Assembly (NCBI RefSeq): GCF_007858535.1 | Contig: NZ_CP040174.1 | Span: 2,170,001-2,234,000, forward strand | DNA: 64,000 nt | Source of the DNA: Arthrobacter sp. UKPF54-2 | GTDB lineage: Bacteria > Actinomycetota > Actinomycetes > Actinomycetales > Micrococcaceae | Direction: 5' to 3' | Shown here: positions 15,222 through 24,121 of the stretch, piece after piece | Layout of the letters: every line of letters starts with the position of its first letter | How positions within the stretch are numbered: the first letter of the stretch is position 1 | The notes under the pieces: model-generated | Told to the model about the DNA's origin: nothing | What the model saw: only the letters and a program-made list of their open reading frames with translations | Database searches by the model: none | Program-made: the position numbers and the translations under genes

Positions 15222-16948
15222 AAGGGGAAGCCGTGAACGCCCCTGTTGAAATCCGTGAAGAAGGTGCGGCCGCGCAGCGCCCGCTGCTCGAGATCCGGGA
15301 CCTGGCGATCAGCTTCAAGACCAGCGGCGGCGAGGTCAACGCCGTCCGCAACGCCCACTTGACCGTGATGCCCGGCGAGACCGTGGCGATCGTGGGGGAG
15401 TCAGGCTCCGGCAAGTCGACGACGGCGCTGGCCGCCATCGGCCTGCTGCCGAGCAACGGCGCGGTCTCCGGCGGGCAGATCCTGTTCGACGGCGAGGACA
15501 TTTCGCACGCCAGCGAAAAGCGCATGATCGAGCTCCGCGGAAACAGCATCGGCATGGTCCCGCAGGACCCGATGTCCAACCTGAACCCGGTCTGGAAGAT
15601 CGGCCAGCAGGTCCGCGAAACGCTGAAGGCCAACGGTCTCCCGGACGGTCCGGACGACGTCGCGAAGGTGCTCTCCCAGGCGGGGCTGCCCGACGCGAGG
15701 CGCCGGGCGAAGCAGTACCCGCACGAGTTCTCCGGCGGCATGCGCCAGCGGGCCCTGATCGCGATCGGCCTGTCCTGCCAGCCACGGCTGCTCATCGCCG
15801 ATGAGCCGACGTCGGCCCTGGACGTCACCGTGCAGCGCCAGATCCTGGACCACCTGGACAAGATGACCACCGAACTCGGCACGGCCGTGCTGCTGATCAC
15901 CCACGACCTTGGCCTCGCCGCCGAACGTGCCGACAAGGTTGTGGTGATGTACCGCGGCCAGGTCGTGGAGTCCGGGCCATCGCTGGAACTGCTGCAGAAC
16001 CCGCAGCACCCATACACCCAGCGGCTGGTCGCCTCGGCGCCGTCGCTGGCATCCCGCCGCATCCAGGCCGCAAAGGAGCTGGGCGTCGAGTCCGACGATC
16101 TGCTGGCACCGGCCGAGGACGTCGTGGTCGAAGCGTCCATGCCCGAGGACGTGCTCCGGATTGAGAACCTGAAGAAGGTCTTCAAGCTGCGCTCCGGCCT
16201 CGGCCGCTCCACCGACTTCACCGCGGTGGACGACGTCTCCTTCAGCGTCAAGCGCGGCACCACGACGGCGATCGTGGGGGAGTCGGGCTCCGGCAAGTCC
16301 ACCGTGGCGCAGATGGTGCTGAACCTGCTCCAGCCCACCTCGGGCAGGATCGTGTTCGACGGCGTCGACACTTCCACGCTGAACAGCAAGGAAATCTTCG
16401 CCTTCCGCCGCCGCGTGCAGCCGATCTTCCAGGACCCCTACGGTTCCCTCGACCCGATGTACAACATCTTCCGGACCATCGAGGAGCCGCTGCGGACCCA
16501 CAAGATCGGGGACAAGGCCAGCCGCGAGAAGAAGGTCCGCGAACTGTTGGACCAGGTGGCGCTGCCGCAGTCCACCATGCAGCGGTACCCGAACGAGCTC
16601 TCCGGCGGCCAGCGCCAGCGTGTCGCGATTGCGCGCGCCCTGGCCCTGGATCCGGAGGTCATCATCTGCGACGAGGCCGTCTCGGCGCTCGACGTGCTGG
16701 TCCAGGCCCAGGTGCTGAACCTGCTCGCCGACCTGCAGTCCCGGCTGGGCCTGACCTACCTGTTCATCACCCATGACCTCGCGGTGGTGCGGCAGATCGC
16801 GGACCACGTGTGCGTGATGGAGAAGGGCAAGCTCGTCGAGACCGGCTCCACGGACGACGTCTTCGACTCGCCGCAGCAGGACTACACCAAGGCCCTGCTC
16901 AACGCCATCCCGGGCGCCCGGCTGATGCTTCCGCCGGAAGTTGCCTGA
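15218..16948 (+). CDS. Dipeptide/oligopeptide ABC transporter ATPase, DppD-DppF fusion (importer 2)
   Basis: A 576-residue tandem ABC ATPase. Domain 1 (about 20-270) has GESGSGKS, SGGMRQRALIAI and [11 protein letters not shown]; domain 2 (about 310-560) has [23 protein letters not shown] and ICDEAVSALDV, in which the usual DEP of Walker B reads DEA. The ATG at 15218 overlaps the permease stop, but the GTG at 15233 has AAAGGGGAA ahead of it and may be the true start, giving 571 residues. A strong terminator follows, closing the importer 2 operon. Confidence 0.92.
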   Translation: MKGEAVNAPVEIREEGAAAQRPLLEIRDLAISFKTSGGEVNAVRNAHLTVMPGETVAIVGESGSGKSTTALAAIGLLPSNGAVSGGQILFDGEDISHASEKRMIELRGNSIGMVPQDPMSNLNPVWKIGQQVRETLKANGLPDGPDDVAKVLSQAGLPDARRRAKQYPHEFSGGMRQRALIAIGLSCQPRLLIADEPTSALDVTVQRQILDHLDKMTTELGTAVLLITHDLGLAAERADKVVVMYRGQVVESGPSLELLQNPQHPYTQRLVASAPSLASRRIQAAKELGVESDDLLAPAEDVVVEASMPEDVLRIENLKKVFKLRSGLGRSTDFTAVDDVSFSVKRGTTTAIVGESGSGKSTVAQMVLNLLQPTSGRIVFDGVDTSTLNSKEIFAFRRRVQPIFQDPYGSLDPMYNIFRTIEEPLRTHKIGDKASREKKVRELLDQVALPQSTMQRYPNELSGGQRQRVAIARALALDPEVIICDEAVSALDVLVQAQVLNLLADLQSRLGLTYLFITHDLAVVRQIADHVCVMEKGKLVETGSTDDVFDSPQQDYTKALLNAIPGARLMLPPEVA

Positions 16949-16996
16949 CCGGCAGGCCGGTTAGGGCAGCGGACCGCTAAACAAAGGCCCAGCAGA

Positions 16997-17040
16997 GGAG
17001 CCGGTGTCCACCCCGCGGGGTGGGCACCGGCTCCTTTGTT
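16997..17040. terminator. Bidirectional terminator between importer 2 and the SGNH lipoprotein gene
   Basis: An 18-bp stem with a single G-T pair, arms at 16997-17014 and 17017-17034, followed by TTTGTT. It separates two convergent genes. Confidence 0.85.
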
Positions 17041-17072
17041 TGCAGTGTTGCTATGGCCTTGGCGTCTTTAGC

Positions 17073-17960
17073 TCAGGGCGACGCGGCGGTGTCCTCCGCC
17101 CGGATTCCCATCTCCTGCAGCCGCTGGCCCAGCAGCACACCGAGGGCATTGTTGCCCTCGTCGGTCATGTGCAGGCTGTCCGCCAGCAGCCGGGTGAGGT
17201 TGTACCGGCTCAGCCAGTCGCCCACGCTGACAAAAGGGATTTCGTGCTTGGCGGCGATGGTGCCGAGCAGGGCGTCGACCTGGGTGCGGCGGCCGCCGCC
17301 GTAGTTCGCACCGCGGGCGAGGGTGCCGATCATCAGGAGCTTGCTGCCGGGGTAGCGCTGCTGGAGGCTGGAGATCAGCCGCTCCGCGTTGGCGACGATC
17401 TGCGCGTCGGTGGCGCCGCGCGTGGCGTCGTTGCCTCCGCCCTGAATGACCACCAGGGGCGGGGAGCCGTAAGGCAGCTTCCAGTCGCCGCGCTGCAGGG
17501 CATCGATGTAGTTGCCGGTCTTGCCGTTCGCGGCGACGAAGCCGGTGCCGCCCAGGCCGCAGAAGAACACGCCGTAACCGGCCTTGCCCAGGCCCTGGCG
17601 GGTCCACGCGGTGGGCGGCTCCGACTGCGAGTCGCCGATCAGCACCGCGGTGTGCCGGATATCCTCCACGATCACCTCGTCGCGGCCGTTCGCGGGATTG
17701 CGGTACAACGAACCCTCCGGCAGGGACTCCGGGTCCGGGCCGGTGACGAACTGGGACTTCGCGCCCAGACCCGACGCGACGGGTTCGCCCGGGGCGCCGG
17801 CGGGGGCGCGGACGGCCTTGCCGCGGGAGTCCTGAACGGCATTGACGCCCGAGGCGGGAGTGGCGTTGGACTGGTTCGGGGCTTGGCCGCAGCCGCCCAA
17901 GAGGACGCCGGCGGCGATCATCGGTGCGACGAAGCGGTACCGGGCCGAGGCGTTGCGCAT
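17073..17960 (-). CDS. SGNH/GDSL-family lipoprotein hydrolase
   Basis: A 295-residue exported esterase-like protein. The N terminus MRNASARYRFVAPMIAAGVL runs into the lipobox LLGGC with Cys24, so it is likely membrane-anchored outside the cell. Block I is GDSQS with Ser111 as the predicted nucleophile, the block III Asn is in GGGND at about 174-178, and the Asp-x-x-His pair is D261/H264 in DSLH. The ATG has a GGAGA site at good spacing. Substrate is unknown; family members act on acyl or acetyl esters of lipids, polysaccharides or cell-wall polymers. Confidence 0.85.
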   Translation of the reverse strand: MRNASARYRFVAPMIAAGVLLGGCGQAPNQSNATPASGVNAVQDSRGKAVRAPAGAPGEPVASGLGAKSQFVTGPDPESLPEGSLYRNPANGRDEVIVEDIRHTAVLIGDSQSEPPTAWTRQGLGKAGYGVFFCGLGGTGFVAANGKTGNYIDALQRGDWKLPYGSPPLVVIQGGGNDATRGATDAQIVANAERLISSLQQRYPGSKLLMIGTLARGANYGGGRRTQVDALLGTIAAKHEIPFVSVGDWLSRYNLTRLLADSLHMTDEGNNALGVLLGQRLQEMGIRAEDTAASP

Positions 17961-18123
17961 TCAATGTCTCCGGGCTGGCGTGCTGTTATCACAGCCATCA
18001 TGGGGCATGCCCGGCCGAAAACCAAGTGACCTTGCTCACGTGGCGGGCGTGTTTCTCGCCAGCTGGCACCCCTGCGCCCTCCGCGGACTGCCCCGTTTTT
18101 AGGCCAACAAATGCCCTAGCGTC

Positions 18124-18129
18124 TAGAAT
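18124..18129 (+). promoter_or_regulatory. Putative typA promoter -10 box
   Basis: TAGAAT fits the actinobacterial -10 pattern and is the best candidate in the 271-bp gap before typA, giving a leader of about 95 nt. No clear -35 box was found. Confidence 0.35.
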
Positions 18130-18231
18130 GGATGAAGGTGCCCTGTGCCAAAGGGCCGTACCTGTCGTGCGTTCCGGTTGGAAATGTCGCGATACAACAG
18201 CTGACTTCACCACTGAATCGAGCAATAACGC

Positions 18232-20160
<1,929 letters not shown>

Positions 20161-20161
20161 T

Positions 20162-20180
20162 CTCAGCGTTTCACGCTGAG
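20162..20180 (+). terminator. Short hairpin after typA
   Basis: CTCAGCGT and ACGCTGAG form an 8-bp stem with a 3-nt loop immediately after the typA stop. There is no T tract. A 14-bp palindrome, CAAGGGATCCCTTG (20182-20195), follows and ends at the next gene's start. Confidence 0.4.
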
Positions 20181-20194
20181 GCAAGGGATCCCTT

Positions 20195-20572
20195 GTGAAG
20201 AGAAGAGCTGCCGGTACGGCAGGCGGTATTGCCGCCGCCGTGCCGGCAGCTCTTTTTGCTGCTCTCGCGGGCACCATGCTGCACCGCCAGCACGTGGTGG
20301 TTGGCGGCGTGGAGCTGCCCTGGGGTGCTGTGGCCGCACTGGTGCTCCTGGGCGCCGTCGAGTTGTGGCTCGGAGCCGCCTTCCGTTCCCCGCTGCCGGC
20401 GGCCGCGTGCGGCGTGGTGTGCTACGCGCTGGCGGGCTGGTGGTCCACGCTGGAGAACGGCCGGCGGCTGATCATCGGCGACCTCGCCGGGAACGTCTGG
20501 GTGTACGGGATCGCGGGCGTCACCCTCGTGGTGCTGGCCTGGAGCCGGCGCTTCGGGAGGCGGAGGCGTTAG
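20195..20572 (+). CDS. Small four-helix membrane protein
   Basis: A 125-residue protein starting at GTG, with four hydrophobic segments at about 10-28, 40-60, 66-84 and 98-117, and an Arg-rich C terminus (RRFGRRRR) that should face the cytoplasm. I do not recognise the family. It begins 34 bp after typA, behind two small palindromes, so it may share the typA transcript. The start is uncertain: there is only a weak GGGA ahead of the GTG. Confidence 0.6.
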   Translation: MKRRAAGTAGGIAAAVPAALFAALAGTMLHRQHVVVGGVELPWGAVAALVLLGAVELWLGAAFRSPLPAAACGVVCYALAGWWSTLENGRRLIIGDLAGNVWVYGIAGVTLVVLAWSRRFGRRRR

Positions 20573-20583
20573 CGCACTTCGAG

Positions 20584-20756
20584 GGACATGCCCATCCTTG
20601 GTTCATCCGGATGGACATGCCCGTCCTTCGCTGCCGCCCTGGCTGGACATGCCCATCCTTGGTTCCAGGGACTGGACATATGTGCACTATGTGCATTGCT
20701 CGGGCCGTGCAAGGGGCATGTCCGTCGTTCTCACCACCCGGGGGAGGGGCATGTCC
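20584..20756. repeat. Left array of GGACATGCCC/GGGCATGTCC palindromes beside the nuclease-like gene
   Basis: Three copies of GGACATGCCC (20584-20593, 20613-20622, 20645-20654) are followed by one AT-rich variant (GGACATATGTGC at 20674) and two copies in the opposite orientation, GGGCATGTCC (20714-20723, 20747-20756). The first and third copies share a longer unit that continues ATCCTTGGTTC. The array fills the gap between the small membrane protein and the nuclease-like gene and mirrors the array on the other side. Confidence 0.85.
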
Positions 20757-20835
20757 CCGAGTGCCGTTTGGGCGGCTACATGGTTGTGCACATAGCGGAA
20801 TCCGGGGCTGTCCTGGTCGGCCCGGGATCGAAACC

Positions 20836-21654
20836 ATGGTGCGCATGGTCAAAATCAATGAGGTCATGTCCAAGTACGACGGGGTTGCCCGCGCAAAGCA
20901 TCTCTCGGCCGCGGGGATTTCCGGCTTTCAGCTTCGGACCGCCCTGGCAGACGGCGCCGTCGCGCGCGTGTCCCGCGGCGTGTACGCACTTCCGGGTGCA
21001 GACCAGCTCCTGGTCGCCATCCGCTCCCTGCCCGCCGAGCCCGCGTGCGTCAGCGCGGCCCATTTCGGCGGCCTTTGGGTCCTCGAAGAGCCCCAACAGC
21101 CGCACGTCGCACTGACCCATAGCCGACGCTATTCGGGCTTTGTCTGCCACCGGTCGGCGCACCCGCCAACCCTGCTGGACACCGTGGTTCAGAGCCTCCG
21201 CTGCCTGCCGGAGTTGGAGGGTCTCGTGATTGCCGAATCCGCCGTCGCCCTCAAGGGTCTTCCCCTCACGTCCCTAAGACTGCGGCTGGCCGGCCGGAGT
21301 GACTCCCGGGAGCGCAGGATTGTCGCGGCCATCGTTCCGCAGTCGCAATCGATCATCGAGTGCCTCGCGCGGTTCCACCTTCGGCGCGCAGGCTTCCACG
21401 TTGAGTCCCAGGTCAACATCCCGGGAATGGGCCACCTGGACCTCAAGGTCGACGGCAGGCTCGGAATAGAGACTGACGGTGCCGGCTTTCACATGGACCG
21501 GGCGAGTTTTGAGGAGGACCGACGACGGTGGAACGTCACCACCAGATTGGGGATTCCCACCTTGGTCGTCACCTATCCGCTGCTCAAATACCGCCCGGAA
21601 GAATTCATTGCCATGGTCCGCCAGGCGTTGACCCGGCTTTCCGCGGCCGCGTGA
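20836..21654 (+). CDS. Winged-helix (AbiEi-like) plus DUF559 nuclease-fold protein inside a palindrome array
   Basis: A 272-residue protein with two parts. Residues about 10-55 resemble the AbiEi-type winged helix (SKYDGVARAKHLSAAGISGF, then RVSRGVYALP). Residues about 170-265 resemble DUF559 of the Vsr/PD-(D/E)XK nuclease superfamily: Glu175, Asp202 in LDLKVDG, Glu212 and Asp214 in IETDG, His219 and DRRRW near 228-232. I chose the ATG at 20836; ATGs at 20845 and 20866 are possible and no start has a good ribosome binding site. Codon and base use look less GC-rich than the neighbours. Both sides carry arrays of the same palindrome. DNA cleavage is inferred from the fold only. Confidence 0.75.
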   Translation: MVRMVKINEVMSKYDGVARAKHLSAAGISGFQLRTALADGAVARVSRGVYALPGADQLLVAIRSLPAEPACVSAAHFGGLWVLEEPQQPHVALTHSRRYSGFVCHRSAHPPTLLDTVVQSLRCLPELEGLVIAESAVALKGLPLTSLRLRLAGRSDSRERRIVAAIVPQSQSIIECLARFHLRRAGFHVESQVNIPGMGHLDLKVDGRLGIETDGAGFHMDRASFEEDRRRWNVTTRLGIPTLVVTYPLLKYRPEEFIAMVRQALTRLSAAA

Positions 21655-21725
21655 GTCATGGCGCCTCGGAATCGGTACCTTCTGTGCAGCGGGCAATGGG
21701 CATGTCCGTCGGCGCGCCAGGGAAT

Positions 21726-21871
21726 GGGCATGTCCACCGTGCAGGCCAGAGGAGGGGCGTGTCCGGCTTGGGCGCTCTGGGGGATTGGGCATGTCCACCG
21801 TGCAGGTCAGAGGAGGGGCATGTCCGGCCTGGGCGCTCTGGGGGATTGGGCATGTCCACCGTGCAGGTCAG
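21726..21871. repeat. 61-bp tandem repeat, 2.4 copies
   Basis: Two full units (21726-21786 and 21787-21847) differ at only a few positions and a third, truncated unit covers 21848-21871. Each full unit contains two palindrome copies, so part of the right array grew by tandem duplication. Confidence 0.85.
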
Positions 21872-21873
21872 CG

Positions 21874-21900
21874 GATGGACATAACTACATTATGTCCATC
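21874..21900. repeat. Perfect 11-bp inverted repeat with 5-nt loop
   Basis: GATGGACATAA (21874-21884), CTACA, then TTATGTCCATC (21890-21900). It combines two array half-sites (GGACAT/ATGTCC) around an AT-rich centre, unlike the GC core of its neighbours. Confidence 0.8.
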
Positions 21901-22007
21901 CCGGGCGCCAGGGGATGGGCATGCCCGTTCCCGGGGCCAGGCGCTGGCGCCAGGAGATGGGCATGCCCGATGCCGGTGCCAGGCGATGGGCATGTCCGTC
22001 GGGAGGG

Positions 22008-22250
22008 CTAGGAAAAGTTCCGCGGGCCCCGCCGCGGCGGGGCTGGCGGGACCTCTTTGGCGGCTACCACCAGCGCGAGGGGGACTACGACGTCGGCCCG
22101 CCGGGTGCGGACGGTGCACTCGCTGCCGGTGCGCGCCACCAGCTCTCCCAGCGCGTCGGTCAGCCCGCCCTCAATCCGGTAGCGCACCACCACGCGCGTC
22201 CCCAGCCGGGCCTGGGAGAGGAACTGCGGCGGCGGGATGGCTGAACTCAC
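22008..22250 (-). CDS. Small SH3-like protein, N-terminal domain of the Rv0428c/cg3035 acetyltransferase family standing alone
   Basis: An 80-residue protein: FLSQARLGTRVVVRYRIEGG, then TDALGELVARTGSECTVRTR and VPLALVVAAKEVPP. This matches the N-terminal barrel that precedes a GNAT domain in the actinobacterial Rv0428c/cg3035 family, here without any acetyltransferase part. It is divergent from the ferredoxin gene. It begins at GTG with a TACGAT box six bases upstream, so it is probably leaderless. It ends 10 bp from the palindrome array. Function is unknown; a nucleotide- or tRNA-binding accessory role is only a guess. Confidence 0.65.
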   Translation of the reverse strand: MSSAIPPPQFLSQARLGTRVVVRYRIEGGLTDALGELVARTGSECTVRTRRADVVVPLALVVAAKEVPPAPPRRGPRNFS

Positions 22251-22256
22251 CCTTCC

Positions 22257-22262
22257 ATCGTA
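22257..22262 (-). promoter_or_regulatory. Putative -10 box, leaderless start of the 80-residue SH3-like protein
   Basis: On the minus strand TACGAT, then GGAAGG, then the GTG at 22250. The GGAAGG touches the start codon, so it is too close to act as a normal ribosome binding site. Confidence 0.4.
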
Positions 22263-22313
22263 GGGCGCGCGGGGTGTGTGACGCCCGGCTAGGTTCGCGG
22301 GATCAGGCTGGGA

Positions 22314-22379
22314 GATAATAGGCTCAGAAGTCAGCAGCCCGGCGCTCAGGCCGGGAGCAAGATCCGGCGGGACGCCGGA
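22314..22379 (+). promoter_or_regulatory. Putative fdxA promoter and structured leader
   Basis: GATAAT (22314-22319) is the likely -10 box. The leader that follows contains two small perfect hairpins, CCCGGC/GCCGGG at 22338-22355 and TCCGGCG/CGCCGGA at 22363-22379, ahead of the GGAGAG ribosome binding site. No known riboswitch is recognised. Confidence 0.35.
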
Positions 22380-22402
22380 ACCAACGTGGAGAGGCCAGGG
22401 AC

Positions 22403-22729
22403 GTGACGTACGTAATCGCGCAGCCGTGTGTAGATGTCAAAGACAAGGCATGCATCGAAGAATGCCCGGTCGATTGCATCTACGAGGGTGAGCGTTCCCT
22501 GTACATCCACCCGGACGAGTGCGTGGACTGCGGCGCCTGCGAGCCGGTCTGCCCGGTCGAGGCCATCTATTACGAGGATGACACCCCGGAGGAGTGGGCC
22601 GATTACTACAAAGCCAACGTCGAGTTCTTCGACGTCCTCGGCTCGCCGGGCGGCGCCGCCAAGATCGGCAACACCCACACCGACCACCCCATGATCGCCG
22701 CGCTGCCGCCGCAGAACCAAGACAACTAG
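22403..22729 (+). CDS. fdxA: 7Fe ferredoxin FdxA
   Basis: A 108-residue soluble electron carrier with one [3Fe-4S] and one [4Fe-4S] cluster. The eight cysteines are at 9, 17, 21, 25, 40, 43, 46 and 50 in the pattern C-x7-C-x3-CPVDC and CVDCGACEPVCPV. Length and the C-terminal PEEWADYYKANVEFF segment are typical of actinobacterial FdxA. The GTG start follows a GGAGAG site. It is 12 bp upstream of dapC, the normal arrangement in actinobacteria, probably one transcript. Confidence 0.95.
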   Translation: MTYVIAQPCVDVKDKACIEECPVDCIYEGERSLYIHPDECVDCGACEPVCPVEAIYYEDDTPEEWADYYKANVEFFDVLGSPGGAAKIGNTHTDHPMIAALPPQNQDN

Positions 22730-22741
22730 GACGGCCCTCCG

Positions 22742-23890
22742 GTGACTTCCGCGGTGCGCAGTTTCGGCCTCAGCCTGCCCGACTACCCGTGGGAGGCGAT
22801 GGCGCCGTACCTCGCGCGCGCCGCGGCGCACCCCGGGGGAGCGGCCAACCTCTCGATCGGCACCCCGGTCGACGACACCCCTGACCTTATTCAGGAGGCG
22901 CTCCGGGCGGCGGCCAACGCCCCCGGCTACCCGACGGTGCACGGCACGCCGGCGCTCCGGGAAGCGATCGCGGCCTGGTTTGACCGCCGCCGCGGCGTCC
23001 CCGGACTCGACCCGCAGAACGTGATGCCCACCGTCGGGTCCAAGGAACTTGTGGCCTGGCTGCCGTTCCTGCTCGGCCTCAAGCCGGGCGACGTCGTCGT
23101 CCGGCCCACCGTCGCGTACCCCACCTACGACATCGGGGCCACCTTCGCCGGCGCCGAGCATGTGGCCGCTGACGACCTGGACGAACTCGATGCCGACACC
23201 CGGTCCCGGGTCCGGCTCGTCTGGGTTAACTCTCCGGCCAATCCCACCGGCGCCGTCCGCGACGCGGCGTCCCTGCACCGGCTCGTCGGCCAGGCCCGGG
23301 ACATCGGCGCCGTCGTCGCCTCGGACGAGTGCTACGCCGAACTCGGCTGGGGCGAATGGGACGTCCAGCGCGGCGGGCAGCCGGTCCCCAGCATCCTGGA
23401 CCCCCGGGTTGCCGGCGGCTCCCACGAGGGCCTGCTGGCCGTCTACTCCCTGAGCAAGCAGTCCAACCTGGCCGGCTACCGCGCGTCCTTCGTGGCAGGA
23501 GACGGCGCGATCATGACCAACCTGGTCAACAGCCGCAAGCACGCGGGCATGATTGTGCCCTACCCGGTCCAGGAGGCCATGCGGGTGGCCCTCGGCGATG
23601 ACGGGCATGTGGCGGCACAGAAGGACCTGTACCGCGGGCGCCGCGAGCGGATCGTCCCGGCGCTGGAGCGTTTTGGGCTCACCATCCACGAATCCCGGGC
23701 CGGCCTCTACCTGTGGGCCACCGCGGGGGAGGCCACCTGGGACACCGTCGGCAGGCTCGCCGACCGCGGCATTGTGGTGGGACCCGGGGTCTTCTACGGT
23801 GACGCCGGCCACGGCTTCATCCGGGTGGCGCTGACCGCCACGGACGAGCGGATCGACGCCGCCGTCGAACGGCTGGCTACGGGACCGTAA
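22742..23890 (+). CDS. dapC: N-succinyldiaminopimelate aminotransferase DapC
   Basis: A 382-residue class I/II PLP aminotransferase that converts N-succinyl-2-amino-6-ketopimelate to N-succinyl-LL-diaminopimelate in lysine and peptidoglycan precursor synthesis. The PLP lysine is Lys239 in YSLSKQSNLAGYR; NSPANPTGA and DECYAELGWGEWD are the expected substrate and cofactor motifs. The gene follows fdxA as it does in other actinobacteria, and dapD and dapE, the steps on either side, lie 4-6 kb away in this window. Confidence 0.92.
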   Translation: MTSAVRSFGLSLPDYPWEAMAPYLARAAAHPGGAANLSIGTPVDDTPDLIQEALRAAANAPGYPTVHGTPALREAIAAWFDRRRGVPGLDPQNVMPTVGSKELVAWLPFLLGLKPGDVVVRPTVAYPTYDIGATFAGAEHVAADDLDELDADTRSRVRLVWVNSPANPTGAVRDAASLHRLVGQARDIGAVVASDECYAELGWGEWDVQRGGQPVPSILDPRVAGGSHEGLLAVYSLSKQSNLAGYRASFVAGDGAIMTNLVNSRKHAGMIVPYPVQEAMRVALGDDGHVAAQKDLYRGRRERIVPALERFGLTIHESRAGLYLWATAGEATWDTVGRLADRGIVVGPGVFYGDAGHGFIRVALTATDERIDAAVERLATGP

Positions 23891-23896
23891 CAATGC

Positions 23897-23912
23897 TGTG
23901 ATGCGGGCCACA
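23897..23912 (+). promoter_or_regulatory. CRP/GlxR-like site upstream of citrate synthase
   Basis: TGTGATGCGGGCCACA matches TGTGA-N6-TCACA with one mismatch, immediately after the dapC stop and 210 bp before the citrate synthase ATG. In Corynebacterium the equivalent gene is a known GlxR target; for this genome the assignment is inference. Confidence 0.45.
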
Positions 23913-24121
23913 AGATGCGCGATTTGGACGCTTTGAAGAAGCTCCGGATTAGTGCCACCCGCGAACTGGCGGTAGTTTTTAACTGACTATCAATGGTGGC
24001 TTTCCACAAGAAGGCAGCGCAGCCGTTGGAATCCGTGTCCAGATACAGGTTCCGTGGGCCGCTTCACCAGATGTTGGATCAAGCTTTCAACAGGGGCCCT
24101 GACGCCTCATGAGGAGAATCC

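Larger units (their letters stand above)
21698..21997. repeat. Right array of GGGCATGTCC palindromes beside the nuclease-like gene
   Basis: Copies of GGGCATGTCC at 21698, 21726, 21787, 21816, 21848 and 21988; GGGCGTGTCC at 21755; the perfect palindrome GGGCATGCCC at 21917 and 21959; and a longer AT-rich palindrome at 21874-21900. Spacing between units is mostly 28-32 bp, with one 42-bp step. All asymmetric copies face the same way, opposite to the outer copies of the left array. The last copy, GATGGGCATGTCC (21985-21997), is the exact inverse of GGACATGCCCATC at 20584-20596. No coding signature is seen in this 353-bp gap. Confidence 0.85.

Noticed and set aside
20584..21997. CRISPR array
   Set aside because: The repeated core is only about 10 bp, changes orientation, has irregular spacing and the sequences between copies are themselves duplicated. 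No cas gene is present.
20584..21997. The repeats match the eukaryotic p53 half-site pattern RRRCWWGYYY
   Set aside because: Bacteria have no p53; the match follows simply from the palindromic GGRCATGYCC core.
21658..22011. Open frames through the right palindrome array encoding GHVH/GACPAW-type repeats
   Set aside because: The translation is only the repeat read as protein; several frames are open at once and none has a start signal or resemblance to known proteins.
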